From contig JAFGON010000021.1 of assembly GCA_016926475.1 (NCBI GenBank), positions 1 through 64,000 of the forward strand: DNA of 64,000 nucleotides, written 5' to 3'. Positions 9,505 through 17,883 of this stretch are shown here, piece by piece (the stretch's first letter is position 1; each line of letters begins with the position of its first letter). The notes beneath the pieces were generated by a model that was not told the DNA's origin, made no database searches, and saw nothing but the letters and a program-made list of their open reading frames with translations. Position numbers and translations under genes: made by a program. Source of the DNA: a candidate division WOR-3 bacterium. GTDB taxonomy: Bacteria; SDB-A.

Positions 9505-11196
9505 TTACAGCGAAGAAGTTTCGCGAATCATTTCTTCTAGGGTCGTCAGCCCTTTTTTTACTTTGTCAAGAGCATCGTTGCGCATTGAAACCATGCCTTC
9601 TTCCTCCGCGACGGTTTTAATTTTTGCAGCAGACTCGTTTTCAACTATCATTTGCCTTAGCTTTTTGGAGACGGGCATCACTTCTGTAATCGCGACCCTT
9701 CCCTTGTATCCAGTGTTGTTGCAATTTCCGCAGCCTCTGCCTTTGTAAAAGGTTGAATTTTGTATTTCTTCGTCGCTCAATCCGATGTCTTTGAGAAACT
9801 TTTCAGGATAGACAAAGGGAGCCTTGCAGTTCGGGCAGATTTTCCTGACAAGCCTTTGAGCCTGAATTAGATTTAAAGAAGCTGCGACAAGAAAAGATTT
9901 CACTCCCATATCTATCAACCTGTTTACAGTCGAAGGTGCGTCGTTCGTGTGAATGGTGGAAAGAACAAGCTGGCCAGCTAAAGCAGCTCTTATAGCTATT
10001 TCACCAGTTTCTGTGTCTCTTATCTCGCCGACCATTATGATATCTGGAGCGTGCCTGAGAATAGCCCTCAAAGCGTCGGGGAAATTGAAATCTATTTCAG
10101 CGTGGATGGGGACTTGGTTTATACCCCTGATGTTGTATTCAACAGGATCCTCTACGGTCACAATCTGTATATTTGGCCTGTTCAACCTGCTGAGCGCGGA
10201 ATACAGCGTGGTGGATTTGCCGCTACCTGTCGGGCCTGTAATTAGAATTATTCCGTAGGGTCTGTCCAGGGATTCTTCAAATTTTTTTCGCGAAAATTCT
10301 GAAAAGCCGAGGTCTTTCAAGTCTACCATTAAGCTGCTCTTGTCCAAAATCCTCATGACAACTTTTTCACCGACAACCGTAGCAATAATACTCACCCTGA
10401 GGTCTATGTCCCTACCTCTGTATCTCCACTGGATCCTTCCGTCCAGCGGTTTATAATGCTCGGAAATATCCATCTTTGCGAGGATCTTTATTCTTTGAAT
10501 TATCGCCATACTGAATTTACCAGGCGCGTCGACGACTTCCTGCAGAACGCCGTCAATCCTCATCCTCACCCTCTGTCTTTTTCCGATGAACTCGATGTGA
10601 ATGTCGCTCGCCTTTCTCGCTATCGCGTCGTCTATTATGTATTTGACGAAATCAGCGGCTTGAGAAGATGTGCCGAATGAGAGTTCCTCCTCGTACTCCT
10701 CCTCTTCTAATTCTAAGTCTCCCCTCTCTTTTTCCGCTGCCGCCTGTGATTCAAGAGATACCAACCCTCCTTTTATAGTGAAATACTTGTCGAGGTATTT
10801 CTGCATCTGGCTGTCACGGATAAAATACCTTTCCGGATTCAGACCTGTAAGAAAACTGACTTCAGAAACAGCTTCTTCATCTAGGGGATTCACCATTCCA
10901 AGTGTGAGGTTTTTGCCTTTTCTGCTGACAGGAAATATTCTGTACTTATTGGCGATTTCTGGTGTTATCAAATTCAATACCGAAGGGTCCGGGTTTATTT
11001 CGGTTAAATCAAGAGGTTTGAAATCGTATTCTTTCGCTAAAAAAGACATGAGTCTCTGTTCAGTTATGTGGCCGCTTTTTATCAATATCGCAGTTTCGGT
11101 GTCTCCTGTTTCCTGTTTTTTCTCCTCAATGGCGTTGATCTGGCTTTTTGTGATTAGTCTCGCGTTAAGTAGGGCGTTTAAAAGTTCCTTTGCCAT
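9505..11196 (-). CDS. pilB: Type IV pilus extension ATPase, PilB/GspE family (second of two tandem copies)
   Basis: Extension motor of the pilus. It has an N-terminal MshEN-type domain, the RKASDIHIE motif, Walker A GPTGSGKSTT near residues 320-329, Asp box VEDPVEYNIRGINQV, Walker B DIIMVGEIRDTET, His box LSTIHTNDAPS, and a zinc-binding pair CPNC / CGNC near the C-terminus, which is a PilB/GspE hallmark. The ATG shares one base with the stop of the upstream paralogue, implying coupled translation. An acidic insert (ELEEEEYEEELSFG) precedes the ATPase core. It is paralogous to the gene just upstream; which copy is the main extension motor cannot be told. Confidence 0.88.
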   Translation of the reverse strand: MAKELLNALLNARLITKSQINAIEEKKQETGDTETAILIKSGHITEQRLMSFLAKEYDFKPLDLTEINPDPSVLNLITPEIANKYRIFPVSRKGKNLTLGMVNPLDEEAVSEVSFLTGLNPERYFIRDSQMQKYLDKYFTIKGGLVSLESQAAAEKERGDLELEEEEYEEELSFGTSSQAADFVKYIIDDAIARKASDIHIEFIGKRQRVRMRIDGVLQEVVDAPGKFSMAIIQRIKILAKMDISEHYKPLDGRIQWRYRGRDIDLRVSIIATVVGEKVVMRILDKSSLMVDLKDLGFSEFSRKKFEESLDRPYGIILITGPTGSGKSTTLYSALSRLNRPNIQIVTVEDPVEYNIRGINQVPIHAEIDFNFPDALRAILRHAPDIIMVGEIRDTETGEIAIRAALAGQLVLSTIHTNDAPSTVNRLIDMGVKSFLVAASLNLIQAQRLVRKICPNCKAPFVYPEKFLKDIGLSDEEIQNSTFYKGRGCGNCNNTGYKGRVAITEVMPVSKKLRQMIVENESAAKIKTVAEEEGMVSMRNDALDKVKKGLTTLEEMIRETSSL

Positions 11197-12905
11197 CAGA
11201 GCTCCGCCGTTTCTTTGACCACTTCTTCAATATCTGTCTCTCCCGATAGAACTGACTGCAACCCGTGTTCTCTGAGAGAAAGCATGCCTTCTTCGATAGC
11301 CGCTTTGTTGAGTTCGTCAGCAGTCACTCTGTTTAGGACCATCTCTTTGAGACGAGGTGACATATACATCACTTCAAATATGGCTCTTCGCCCTGAATAG
11401 CCTGTTTTTTGACATTGCTCGCACCCAACTCCTTTAAAAAGAGCGACTTTGTTGAATCTTTCAGGTTCGACGCCAATTTCCTTTAGGACATGTTCGGATA
11501 TTCTTATCTGCCTTTTGCAGTGCGGACAGGTTTTTTTTATAAGCCTTTGAGCGACCACCAGAGTCAATGTAGAAGCTATCAAAAAAGGTTCCACACCCAT
11601 GTCGATAAGCCTCGTCACAGTCGCAGCGGCTGTATTGCTGTGAACGGAAGACATGACAAGGTGCCCCGTCAAAGAAGCCCTGACGGCGATTTCAGCGGTT
11701 TCTCTGTCTCTTATCTCTCCGACCATTATGACGTTTGGATCCTGCCTGAGATAAGCTCTAAGGGCAGATGCAAAAGTCAGTCCGGCTTCGGTTTTCATCT
11801 GTACTTGGTTTATACCTTGAAGTACGTATTCCACCGGATCTTCAGCGGTGGTTATATTTATTTCGACGCTGTTGATATGAGTCATGGCCGCATACAGAGT
11901 TGTCGTCTTGCCGCACCCTGACGGACCGCTGACAACTATTATCCCATAGGGGTTGCTTATCGCTTTTTTGAAGTAGTCAAAACCGTGTGTATCCATTCCC
12001 AATTCGTCGATTTTGAAGCTGACATTAGACTTATCGAGAACTCTTACTGCGATTTTCTCGCCGAATATAGTCGGTATAACTGCCATTCTGAAATCCACCA
12101 GTTTGCTCCCCGATTTCATCGTCAATCTTCCGTCTTGAGGTCTTCTCCTCTCGTCAGGTTTCATGCCTCCTAAAAGTTTTATGTATGTTGTGATACTCTG
12201 TCCGAGAGCAAAATTCGGTGAAGCTATTTCGTGAAGTATGCCGTCTATTCTGAACCTGACTCTCAGTTCCTTTTCATAGGGCTCTATGTGAAAATCTGAG
12301 CTTTTCTTGTCGACAGCCATTTTTAGCATTTTTGACACGAACTGCTGAGCTGGCGCTTTGGATTCGCTTTCAAGTCTGTCAAGGTCCATGATTCCTTTTC
12401 CGATCTCGATCGAATCTGCGCCCTGCAGGACTTCGGTGTCCTCGATAGCTTCAACTTTTGAAGCCACAACGTCCAATGCCCCCTGAACCTTGTAATATTT
12501 AGCAAGGGCGTTTTGAATCGCTATTTCAGCGGCGATCAGGGGCTCTACGTCGTATCCGACGCCAAACCTCACGGCTTCTATTGCTCCTTGGTCAAAAGGA
12601 TTGACCATGGCCATTCTCAAGGTCTTTCCGACCCTAGAAATCGGTATAAACTGGTATTTGATAGCCATGTTGGCCGGAATAAGCTTAATAATGTTTCTGT
12701 CGAGATTTAAGTTGCCTATTTCTATGCCGGGTACATGGAGTTTATTCCCTAAAGCTTTGACAAGTTGGGCTTCTTTTACATACCCGAGATGAATCAGGAT
12801 ACTACCGAGTTTTCCTGTGCCTCTTCTCTTTTGTTCTATGAGAGATTTTTGAAGTTGATCTTCGGTGATCAGCTTTTCTTCAACTAAGATTTCTCCAATT
12901 TTCAT
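11196..12905 (-). CDS. Type IV pilus extension ATPase, PilB/GspE family (first of two tandem copies)
   Basis: A 569-residue ATPase with MshEN domain (MKIGEILVEEKLITEDQLQ), KKSSDFHIEPYE, Walker A GPSGCGKTTT near residues 327-336, Asp box AEDPVEYVLQGINQV, Walker B NVIMVGEIRDRET, His box MSSVHSNTAAA and a zinc site CPHC / CEQC. It is the first gene of the pil operon. A very good promoter (TTGACA, 17 nt, AATAAT) ends only 11 nt before the ATG and no SD is visible, so the message may be leaderless. It differs from its neighbour in the P-loop (GCGK against GSGK) and in lacking the acidic insert, so it is not a recent duplicate. It could serve as a second, specialised extension motor. Confidence 0.87.
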   Translation of the reverse strand: MKIGEILVEEKLITEDQLQKSLIEQKRRGTGKLGSILIHLGYVKEAQLVKALGNKLHVPGIEIGNLNLDRNIIKLIPANMAIKYQFIPISRVGKTLRMAMVNPFDQGAIEAVRFGVGYDVEPLIAAEIAIQNALAKYYKVQGALDVVASKVEAIEDTEVLQGADSIEIGKGIMDLDRLESESKAPAQQFVSKMLKMAVDKKSSDFHIEPYEKELRVRFRIDGILHEIASPNFALGQSITTYIKLLGGMKPDERRRPQDGRLTMKSGSKLVDFRMAVIPTIFGEKIAVRVLDKSNVSFKIDELGMDTHGFDYFKKAISNPYGIIVVSGPSGCGKTTTLYAAMTHINSVEINITTAEDPVEYVLQGINQVQMKTEAGLTFASALRAYLRQDPNVIMVGEIRDRETAEIAVRASLTGHLVMSSVHSNTAAATVTRLIDMGVEPFLIASTLTLVVAQRLIKKTCPHCKRQIRISEHVLKEIGVEPERFNKVALFKGVGCEQCQKTGYSGRRAIFEVMYMSPRLKEMVLNRVTADELNKAAIEEGMLSLREHGLQSVLSGETDIEEVVKETAEL

Positions 12906-12916
12906 ATATCAAAAAA

Positions 12917-12945
12917 ATTATTAAATGCCTTTATACTTTTGTCAA
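12917..12945 (-). promoter_or_regulatory. Predicted sigma-70-type promoter of the pil operon
   Basis: On the minus strand TTGACA (12945-12940) is followed after exactly 17 nt by AATAAT (12922-12917). The start codon of the first pilB-like gene lies 11 nt downstream of the -10 element, giving a predicted leader of about 5 nt. An overlapping weaker option is TATAAA at 12935-12930. No sigma-54 motif of the GG-N10-GC kind was seen upstream, although a PilR-like regulator is encoded in the same operon. Confidence 0.6.
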
Positions 12946-13060
12946 TTAAATTCACAAAACCAATTTACAGTTTTGGTCTTTATTTTTATCCAAATTTTAC
13001 TGATTTTATCTAAATTTCATGGGTTTGAGATACGTTCTAATCTACCTTTTTGAGTTCTGT

Positions 13061-13522
13061 CTATAAAGTTATCAAATTTTCAATTTTCGAAAATTTTACC
13101 GGACCTATGCCCCTCACTTTCTGCAGATCACTTGCATGCTGAAAATTTCCATGCTCGTTTCTGTATTCAACTATTCTTTGAGCGATAACCGGTCCAATTC
13201 CAGGCAGCTTTTCAAATTCGTGAGCCTGGGCGGTGTTTATATTAACCAACAGGGTTATGGGAATTTGACACAAGACCGAATCAGACCTCAAGGGGTTTTC
13301 GACGGCCTCAACGCTGTCGTTCAGGGATGAATCGCGTGTATCGAAAAAACGCTTCACATAGGCTCTATTGCTTAAAACCTCTATGGTTGACATTTCCTTT
13401 TCACCGTAGGATGAGAACCGAATACCTTTTTTTTCTCTTAAAACAAGCCCTATGGTCCCTGCAAAAAAAATCAGCAGAATAGTTACGACGAGAATCAACT
13501 CATCTTTAGAAAGAGAACCCAT
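13061..13522 (-). CDS. ComEA-like membrane-anchored helix-hairpin-helix DNA-binding protein
   Basis: One N-terminal transmembrane segment (about residues 9-28) is followed by a poorly conserved linker and a C-terminal ComEA domain: VNINTAQAHEFEKLPGIGP, then RIVEYRNEHGNFQHASDLQKVRGIGP, the classic pair of HhH motifs. ComEA proteins bind incoming DNA at the cell envelope during natural transformation, often together with type IV pili. The pil operon lies directly downstream, which fits such a role, though a 155-nt gap with its own promoter separates them. The start ATG overlaps the end of maf by 17 nt. A general non-competence function of the HhH domain cannot be excluded. Confidence 0.85.
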   Translation of the reverse strand: MGSLSKDELILVVTILLIFFAGTIGLVLREKKGIRFSSYGEKEMSTIEVLSNRAYVKRFFDTRDSSLNDSVEAVENPLRSDSVLCQIPITLLVNINTAQAHEFEKLPGIGPVIAQRIVEYRNEHGNFQHASDLQKVRGIGPVKFSKIENLITL

Positions 13523-14078
13523 ATTTTTTTGTCATGGAAAAAAAAAGGGTGAGTGGAAAACCTATCACGTTGTCCAACGGACCTCTGACGCTTTCTACCA
13601 TAAAACTCCCGAAACCTTGAATGGCGTAGCCTCCCGCTTTATCTTTCCACTCTCCTGTCCTGATGTACAGTTTTATTTCTCTTTGGGAAAGCTCTTTGAA
13701 AACCACCGAGGTCTTCGAAACTTCTGTAATAAAATTATTCCCTAAACCACAGGTCATAGCCGTTAAGACCAAATGTTCTCTGGCAGAAAGTTTTTTCAGG
13801 TAGAGTTCTGCCTGCTTATCTGTTTTGGGTTTATTTAGGACTTCTCCGTCGATCGCGACAATCGTATCCGCGCTGACGACAAGATCGCTTTTTTTACACT
13901 TTTCGACAGAGTATAGAAATTTTTCTTCTGAAATTTTCCGGGCAAAATCCTCGGGGTCTTCCCCTTCTCCGGGAGTTTCGTCGATATCAGGTTCAACAAC
14001 TGAAAAATCTACATTTAAAAATTCAAGAAAAAAACTCCGCCTGCTTGAGGCGGAGGCTAAACAAATATGACCGAGCAC
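13506..14078 (-). CDS. maf: Maf-family nucleotide pyrophosphatase (septum-formation protein family)
   Basis: Maf proteins hydrolyse non-canonical nucleoside triphosphates, dTTP or UTP. The family signature LASASSRR is at the N-terminus, followed by VVEPDIDETPGEGEDPEDFARKISEEK, VSADTIVAIDGEVLNKPKT and the C-terminal DKAGGYAIQGFGSFMVESVRGPLDNVIGFP block (given as a description across residues 135-175). Length 190 is normal. The start is GTG nine nt after the HU gene. The codons for SASSRRSFF also form a terminator-like hairpin followed by seven T residues, so expression may be damped by termination of the HU transcript. Confidence 0.93.
   Translation of the reverse strand: MLGHICLASASSRRSFFLEFLNVDFSVVEPDIDETPGEGEDPEDFARKISEEKFLYSVEKCKKSDLVVSADTIVAIDGEVLNKPKTDKQAELYLKKLSAREHLVLTAMTCGLGNNFITEVSKTSVVFKELSQREIKLYIRTGEWKDKAGGYAIQGFGSFMVESVRGPLDNVIGFPLTLFFSMTKKYGFSF
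14028..14055 (-). terminator. Intrinsic terminator-like hairpin inside the 5-prime end of maf
   Basis: On the minus strand CTCCGCCT, loop CAAGC and AGGCGGAG form a perfect 8-bp GC-rich stem, followed at once by T7. It lies about 35-50 nt downstream of the HU stop codon but within codons of maf that specify the conserved Maf motif. It would terminate or attenuate HU transcripts before most of maf is made. Confidence 0.6.
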
Positions 14079-14086
14079 AAAGTTTT

Positions 14087-14368
14087 TTATTTCTTCTTGT
14101 CGACCACGGCTTTCAAAGAAGATGAAGGCGAGAAATGAGGAACTTTTTTCGCTTTGATCTTGATGATTTCCTGGGTTTGAGGATTTCTTCCCTTCCTAGC
14201 TTTTCTGCTTTTGACGCCGAATGTGCCGAATCCTACCAGCGTCACTTTTTTTCCCTTCTTCAGAGAGTCTTGGACGGCTCCGATGAAACTCTCAAGAGCT
14301 TTCTGAGACTGAGTTTTCGTCAATTTTGTTTCGGCGGCAATCCTATCAATCAATTCGCCTTTGTTCAT
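14087..14368 (-). CDS. hup: HU-family histone-like DNA-binding protein
   Basis: Small basic nucleoid protein of 93 residues. The pattern MNKGELIDRIAAETKLTKTQSQKALESFI, VTLVGFGTFGVKSRKARKGRNPQTQE (described over residues 42-68) and IKIKAKKVPHFSPSSSLK is the complete HU fold with the GRNP arm that intercalates into DNA. A perfect SD (GGGAGG, 8 nt before the ATG) indicates strong translation. Transcription probably starts at a TTGACA element that overlaps a 9-7-9 inverted repeat upstream. HU and IHF subunits cannot be separated strictly by sequence, but a single-gene form suggests a homodimeric HU. Confidence 0.95.
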   Translation of the reverse strand: MNKGELIDRIAAETKLTKTQSQKALESFIGAVQDSLKKGKKVTLVGFGTFGVKSRKARKGRNPQTQEIIKIKAKKVPHFSPSSSLKAVVDKKK

Positions 14369-14421
14369 TCTACCGACCTCCCTTTAAGGTTTTTTAACGC
14401 TTTCAATTATCTTAAAACCAC

Positions 14422-14446
14422 AAAACATTGTATTTGTCAATGTTTT
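14422..14446. promoter_or_regulatory. Perfect 9-7-9 inverted repeat over the -35 region of the HU gene
   Basis: AAAACATTG and CAATGTTTT are separated by seven bases. The minus-strand TTGACA (14440-14435) lies inside it. The -10 match downstream is poor (TTTTAA at 17 nt spacing, TAAGAT at 20). This is a good candidate for a repressor or autoregulatory operator; the protein that binds it cannot be named from the window. Confidence 0.45.
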
Positions 14447-14482
14447 TTATACATTATTTGTTGATTTTTCTCATTTTTGACA

Positions 14483-16543
14483 TTAAATCCGAGGCACAAA
14501 AAAACTGACCATGCTCCTCATGACCCTGACATCTTGTATTGATTTTATTCTAATCGTAAAAGAATAACTCCACGCTTCGTTGAATTTTTGCCATGAAAAA
14601 AAAGCTTCCCAGCAATGAAGATCCCTGTAAACACTGAGTGATTGGTTGACCATGTTGTTTTTTTCGATGTCCCATCTCGCGCTGTATGTAACCTTCCAGT
14701 TATCTGTCGGGTGAATTCCTGCGGTGAACCAGACCTGTTGGTTTTTTGAAAGCCTGTCTTGAGTCATCGAATAGGAAGTCGTCAAACTCCATTGACGGTC
14801 AACATCCGAATAATAATATTTTTTTCCAATGTTTCCGGAAAGAAAAGATGTCAGATAGTATGAAGATGAAATCCTCTCTAATGTGTATGGGTCATACACC
14901 CATCTACAAGATATTGAAAATTTATTTGAAAATCTGCTGTCAAAAGAAAGAGATATATCAGAAAAATTTTTTACACTTTTTTCAAAATCATAACTCGTAG
15001 AAGCTCCCAAAGAAAAAAGTTCAAATCTGCTGATATTTTCGCCGTTTTGCCATTTCAATTGAAGGGACTGAGAAAGGTTCAAATTTAATTTTGACACTTT
15101 GGCGTCTGAAGAATATTCATAGGAGGTGTCCCCAAAACTTCCGTAAACTGTCCCTGGAGAATAAACGTAGGAAACGGAAGGATTCAACACATGCCTTATT
15201 CTCTGCAAAGAACCCGCGCTCCAATTCGTCAAACCGTATATGAAAGTCGAGAGAGTCATGGAGGTTGACCAACTGCGGCTGTAAAAATACACATTCGCGG
15301 TATCGTACTTTTTTACCGTCCCGCTCATCGACAAGCCTGGGTTGAAATTGAAAAACCCTAAAACCTTGATCGGGTTTTGTAACCCTGCGTTCATGCTCAT
15401 TTGATCAGTCTCCAAAGACCCTGTCGAGTCGTTTTGAATACCTCTATTGAATCTTCCAGAATTTGAAAAATAAAGGTTTAAAACATTGGCGGCAGCTAAT
15501 ATCCTCCTTGAAAACAAAGTATAAGATATTTCCGGGAGACTGTATGAAACTCTTTCAGCGATAAGGTCTTCGCTTCTCAAAAGAAGCGCCTGCCCCGAAA
15601 GAAAACTCCAGTTCTTGGAAACCGAAAAATACGAAGACGTCCTTTTGTTTAAATCGACGAGAACATCCGTTCCGTAATCTATCCTGTATCTTTTGTCACT
15701 CTGCCAATCAGCTCTCGCCAGCATTCTCGTGCTCGAGTTTATCTGATGGAAATGGTTTCCCTCTATTCTCCATCTTTCAATTCCAGTGTTGGTCTCCCTT
15801 ATGTACCCCAGACCAAAATTACCCGACAGGAAAGGTTTGACAATATACATCCCAGCTGCATTGAACCTGACGCCTCTCTTTTCCATGATGTCGACCGAGA
15901 AGGTCATATCCGAATAATCGTTGATTGCCCAAAAATAAGCGACGTTTTTCACGTATCTTCCATCGGTTGAACTGTTGCCTACGTTGGGGAACAGAAACCC
16001 GCTGTACCTGCCTCTTTTAATAGGAAAAAACCACCAGGGCAATGCGAAAACCGGCACGTTGCCTATATAAAGTATTACAGGTTCTGCGATGAGCATACCG
16101 TTCTGCTCTATGATCATCGCATTTCCCCAAAAGTGATAGTGAGGAGGGTCGTCTTCACAAGTGGTAAACGTCCCTTTTGTGACATACCAGAGATCGCTTT
16201 GAATCTGCCAGACAGTGTCTCCCGTGAAAAATCCCTCCGTTATGGCTGTTTTGCCGCCATCGACGATACCGTATTTTGTGTCTATGTTGAATACCATTCG
16301 TTCACCCGCAAGTTCTTGTTCTTTCTGCAGTATTTTCATGTTCCCTATGACTTCCACAACCTTTTCATCAGGGTAGTAAATTATGGTGTCTCCGTAAAGC
16401 TTGATATCTCCGTATTCGACGTACGCAGAGTCCGTAAGAATTATTTTTTTTAAATTCCAGTCGTAAGTCATCCTGCCGCATGAATAAGAAATGACTTCCG
16501 CCTGGCCGGTCAGAACTGCCAAGATTAAAAACAGCAAATTCAT
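14483..16543 (-). CDS. lptD: LPS-assembly outer-membrane protein LptD (OstA/Imp)
   Basis: Outer-membrane beta-barrel that inserts lipopolysaccharide into the outer leaflet. The N-terminus is a signal peptide (MNLLFLILAVLTGQA), followed by an LptA-like beta-jellyroll (residues ~20-135: YGDIKLYGDTIIYYPDE, GERMVFNIDTKYGIV). The LptD signature follows: FTTCEDDPPHYHFWGN, IGNVPVFALPWWFFPI and RGRYSGFLFPNVG, and then about 450 residues of alternating barrel strands ending in aromatic VPRI. At 686 residues it is near the usual size. Its ATG overlaps the stop of the NtrC-type regulator gene as ATGA, so lptD is co-translated with a two-component system. It is direct evidence for an LPS-type outer membrane. 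Confidence 0.92.
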   Translation of the reverse strand: MNLLFLILAVLTGQAEVISYSCGRMTYDWNLKKIILTDSAYVEYGDIKLYGDTIIYYPDEKVVEVIGNMKILQKEQELAGERMVFNIDTKYGIVDGGKTAITEGFFTGDTVWQIQSDLWYVTKGTFTTCEDDPPHYHFWGNAMIIEQNGMLIAEPVILYIGNVPVFALPWWFFPIKRGRYSGFLFPNVGNSSTDGRYVKNVAYFWAINDYSDMTFSVDIMEKRGVRFNAAGMYIVKPFLSGNFGLGYIRETNTGIERWRIEGNHFHQINSSTRMLARADWQSDKRYRIDYGTDVLVDLNKRTSSYFSVSKNWSFLSGQALLLRSEDLIAERVSYSLPEISYTLFSRRILAAANVLNLYFSNSGRFNRGIQNDSTGSLETDQMSMNAGLQNPIKVLGFFNFNPGLSMSGTVKKYDTANVYFYSRSWSTSMTLSTFIYGLTNWSAGSLQRIRHVLNPSVSYVYSPGTVYGSFGDTSYEYSSDAKVSKLNLNLSQSLQLKWQNGENISRFELFSLGASTSYDFEKSVKNFSDISLSFDSRFSNKFSISCRWVYDPYTLERISSSYYLTSFLSGNIGKKYYYSDVDRQWSLTTSYSMTQDRLSKNQQVWFTAGIHPTDNWKVTYSARWDIEKNNMVNQSLSVYRDLHCWEAFFSWQKFNEAWSYSFTIRIKSIQDVRVMRSMVSFFVPRI

Positions 16544-17883
16544 TTTAACCCGTAGTATTTCATTTTTTCTCTTAGCGTGTTTCTGTGAATTTTCAATATC
16601 TGAGAAGCTTTCTGCAGGTTCCCCGAAGTCATGGAGAGCACTTTTTCAATTTGTTTTTTCTCCAATGCTTCAAGAGACAAATCTTCCGTGTCGCCGGTAA
16701 GGGACAGGTCTTGAGAATCAATCTCGGCTCCTCTCGACAGGACAAAAGCTCTCTGAAGAACATTTTCGAGTTCCCGGATATTTCCCGGCCAGTTTCCCGT
16801 GATTAGTCTTTTCTCGGCTTCCCAGGTCAACTTGAGCTCTTTTTTTTCTGGAATTTTGCTTGAAAGATTCTTTATTATCCTTCTCGCCAGTGGTATGATG
16901 TCTTCTCTTCTTTCTCTCAGAGGAGGTATTTCGATGTTTACGACGTTCAACCTATAAAACAAATCTTCCCTGAATTTTCCGTCTTTCATCTCCAGTGAGA
17001 GATTTCTGTTGGTCGCAGCTATAATTCTGACGTCGGCTTCTATAGTCTTTTCTCCACCGAGCTTTTCGTATGTCCTCTCGGACAGAAACCTAAGAAGTTT
17101 CACCTGTATTAAAGGGGATATGTCTCCTATTTCGTCGAGAAAAAGTGTTCCGCCCTGGGCGAGTTCAAGCCTTCCTTTCCTCGCAGAAACCGCTCCTGTG
17201 TAAGCTCCTTTCTCCGAACCGAAGAGTTCCGCTTCAAGCAATGTGTCCGGTATCGCAGAGCAGTTTACGGCTATGAAAGGACTATTTTTTCTCAAAGAAA
17301 AGCTGTGTATCGCCCTTGCGACGACTTCTTTCCCGACCCCGCTCTCTCCAGTCAATAGAACTGATATGTTGTAGTTTGCTACCCTTGATACCAAAGAGAG
17401 AACTTCCCTCATTTCCCTGCTTTGAGCGACTATAGGGTGTTCGGAAAATTCTTCCTCGTAAATTTCTTGAAGAGCTCTGCTTTCAATAACAATTTCGAAT
17501 TCTTGCAGTGCCTTGCGCACGAGCTCGATTAAATCCTCAAGTCTTATGGGTTTTGTCATGTAGTAATAAGCGCCATACTTCATTGCTGTGACTGCGCTGT
17601 CTATATTTCCGTAAGCCGTGACTAGAACTACAGGAATCTCGGGGTTGGCTTTCCTGCAGTGTTCAAGTATTTGGATACCGTCCCTACCGTCTTTGAGCTT
17701 TTGGTCGGTTATCACCATGTCAAAAAGTTCAGCCTCGAAGAGGGATTTCGCTTCATCAAAATTTGATGCCGTACCTACTTCATAGCCTTCTCTTATCAAG
17801 GCTCCCGCCAAAAGAGACCTCTGGTCTTCTTCGTCGTCTACCACGAGAAGCTTGAATTTATTTTTCGTCTCGGTTTTTGACAT
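16540..17883 (-). CDS. Sigma-54-dependent NtrC-family response regulator upstream of lptD
   Basis: Receiver domain (LLVVDDEEDQ, phospho-acceptor Asp about residue 60 in VITDQKLKDG), AAA+ domain (Walker A GESGVGKE near 174, sigma-54 loop GAYTGA near 222, GTLFLDEIGDISP, PGNIRELENVLQRAF) and a C-terminal Fis-type HTH (KASQILKIHRNTLREKMK). It overlaps its kinase by 26 nt and lptD by four, so kinase, regulator and LPS exporter form one operon. This suggests control of envelope genes, perhaps including lptD itself, but no sigma-54 promoter was found in the operon leader. Confidence 0.9.
   Translation of the reverse strand: MSKTETKNKFKLLVVDDEEDQRSLLAGALIREGYEVGTASNFDEAKSLFEAELFDMVITDQKLKDGRDGIQILEHCRKANPEIPVVLVTAYGNIDSAVTAMKYGAYYYMTKPIRLEDLIELVRKALQEFEIVIESRALQEIYEEEFSEHPIVAQSREMREVLSLVSRVANYNISVLLTGESGVGKEVVARAIHSFSLRKNSPFIAVNCSAIPDTLLEAELFGSEKGAYTGAVSARKGRLELAQGGTLFLDEIGDISPLIQVKLLRFLSERTYEKLGGEKTIEADVRIIAATNRNLSLEMKDGKFREDLFYRLNVVNIEIPPLRERREDIIPLARRIIKNLSSKIPEKKELKLTWEAEKRLITGNWPGNIRELENVLQRAFVLSRGAEIDSQDLSLTGDTEDLSLEALEKKQIEKVLSMTSGNLQKASQILKIHRNTLREKMKYYGLK

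Noticed and set aside
10670-11218. Plus-strand 182-codon open frame
   Set aside because: Antisense to the well-conserved second PilB gene; Ser-rich composition typical of a shadow frame.
12951-13020. Short repeated GATAAAA-like units upstream of the pil operon
   Set aside because: Only two imperfect copies in AT-rich DNA; no sign of an operator or a sigma-54 site.
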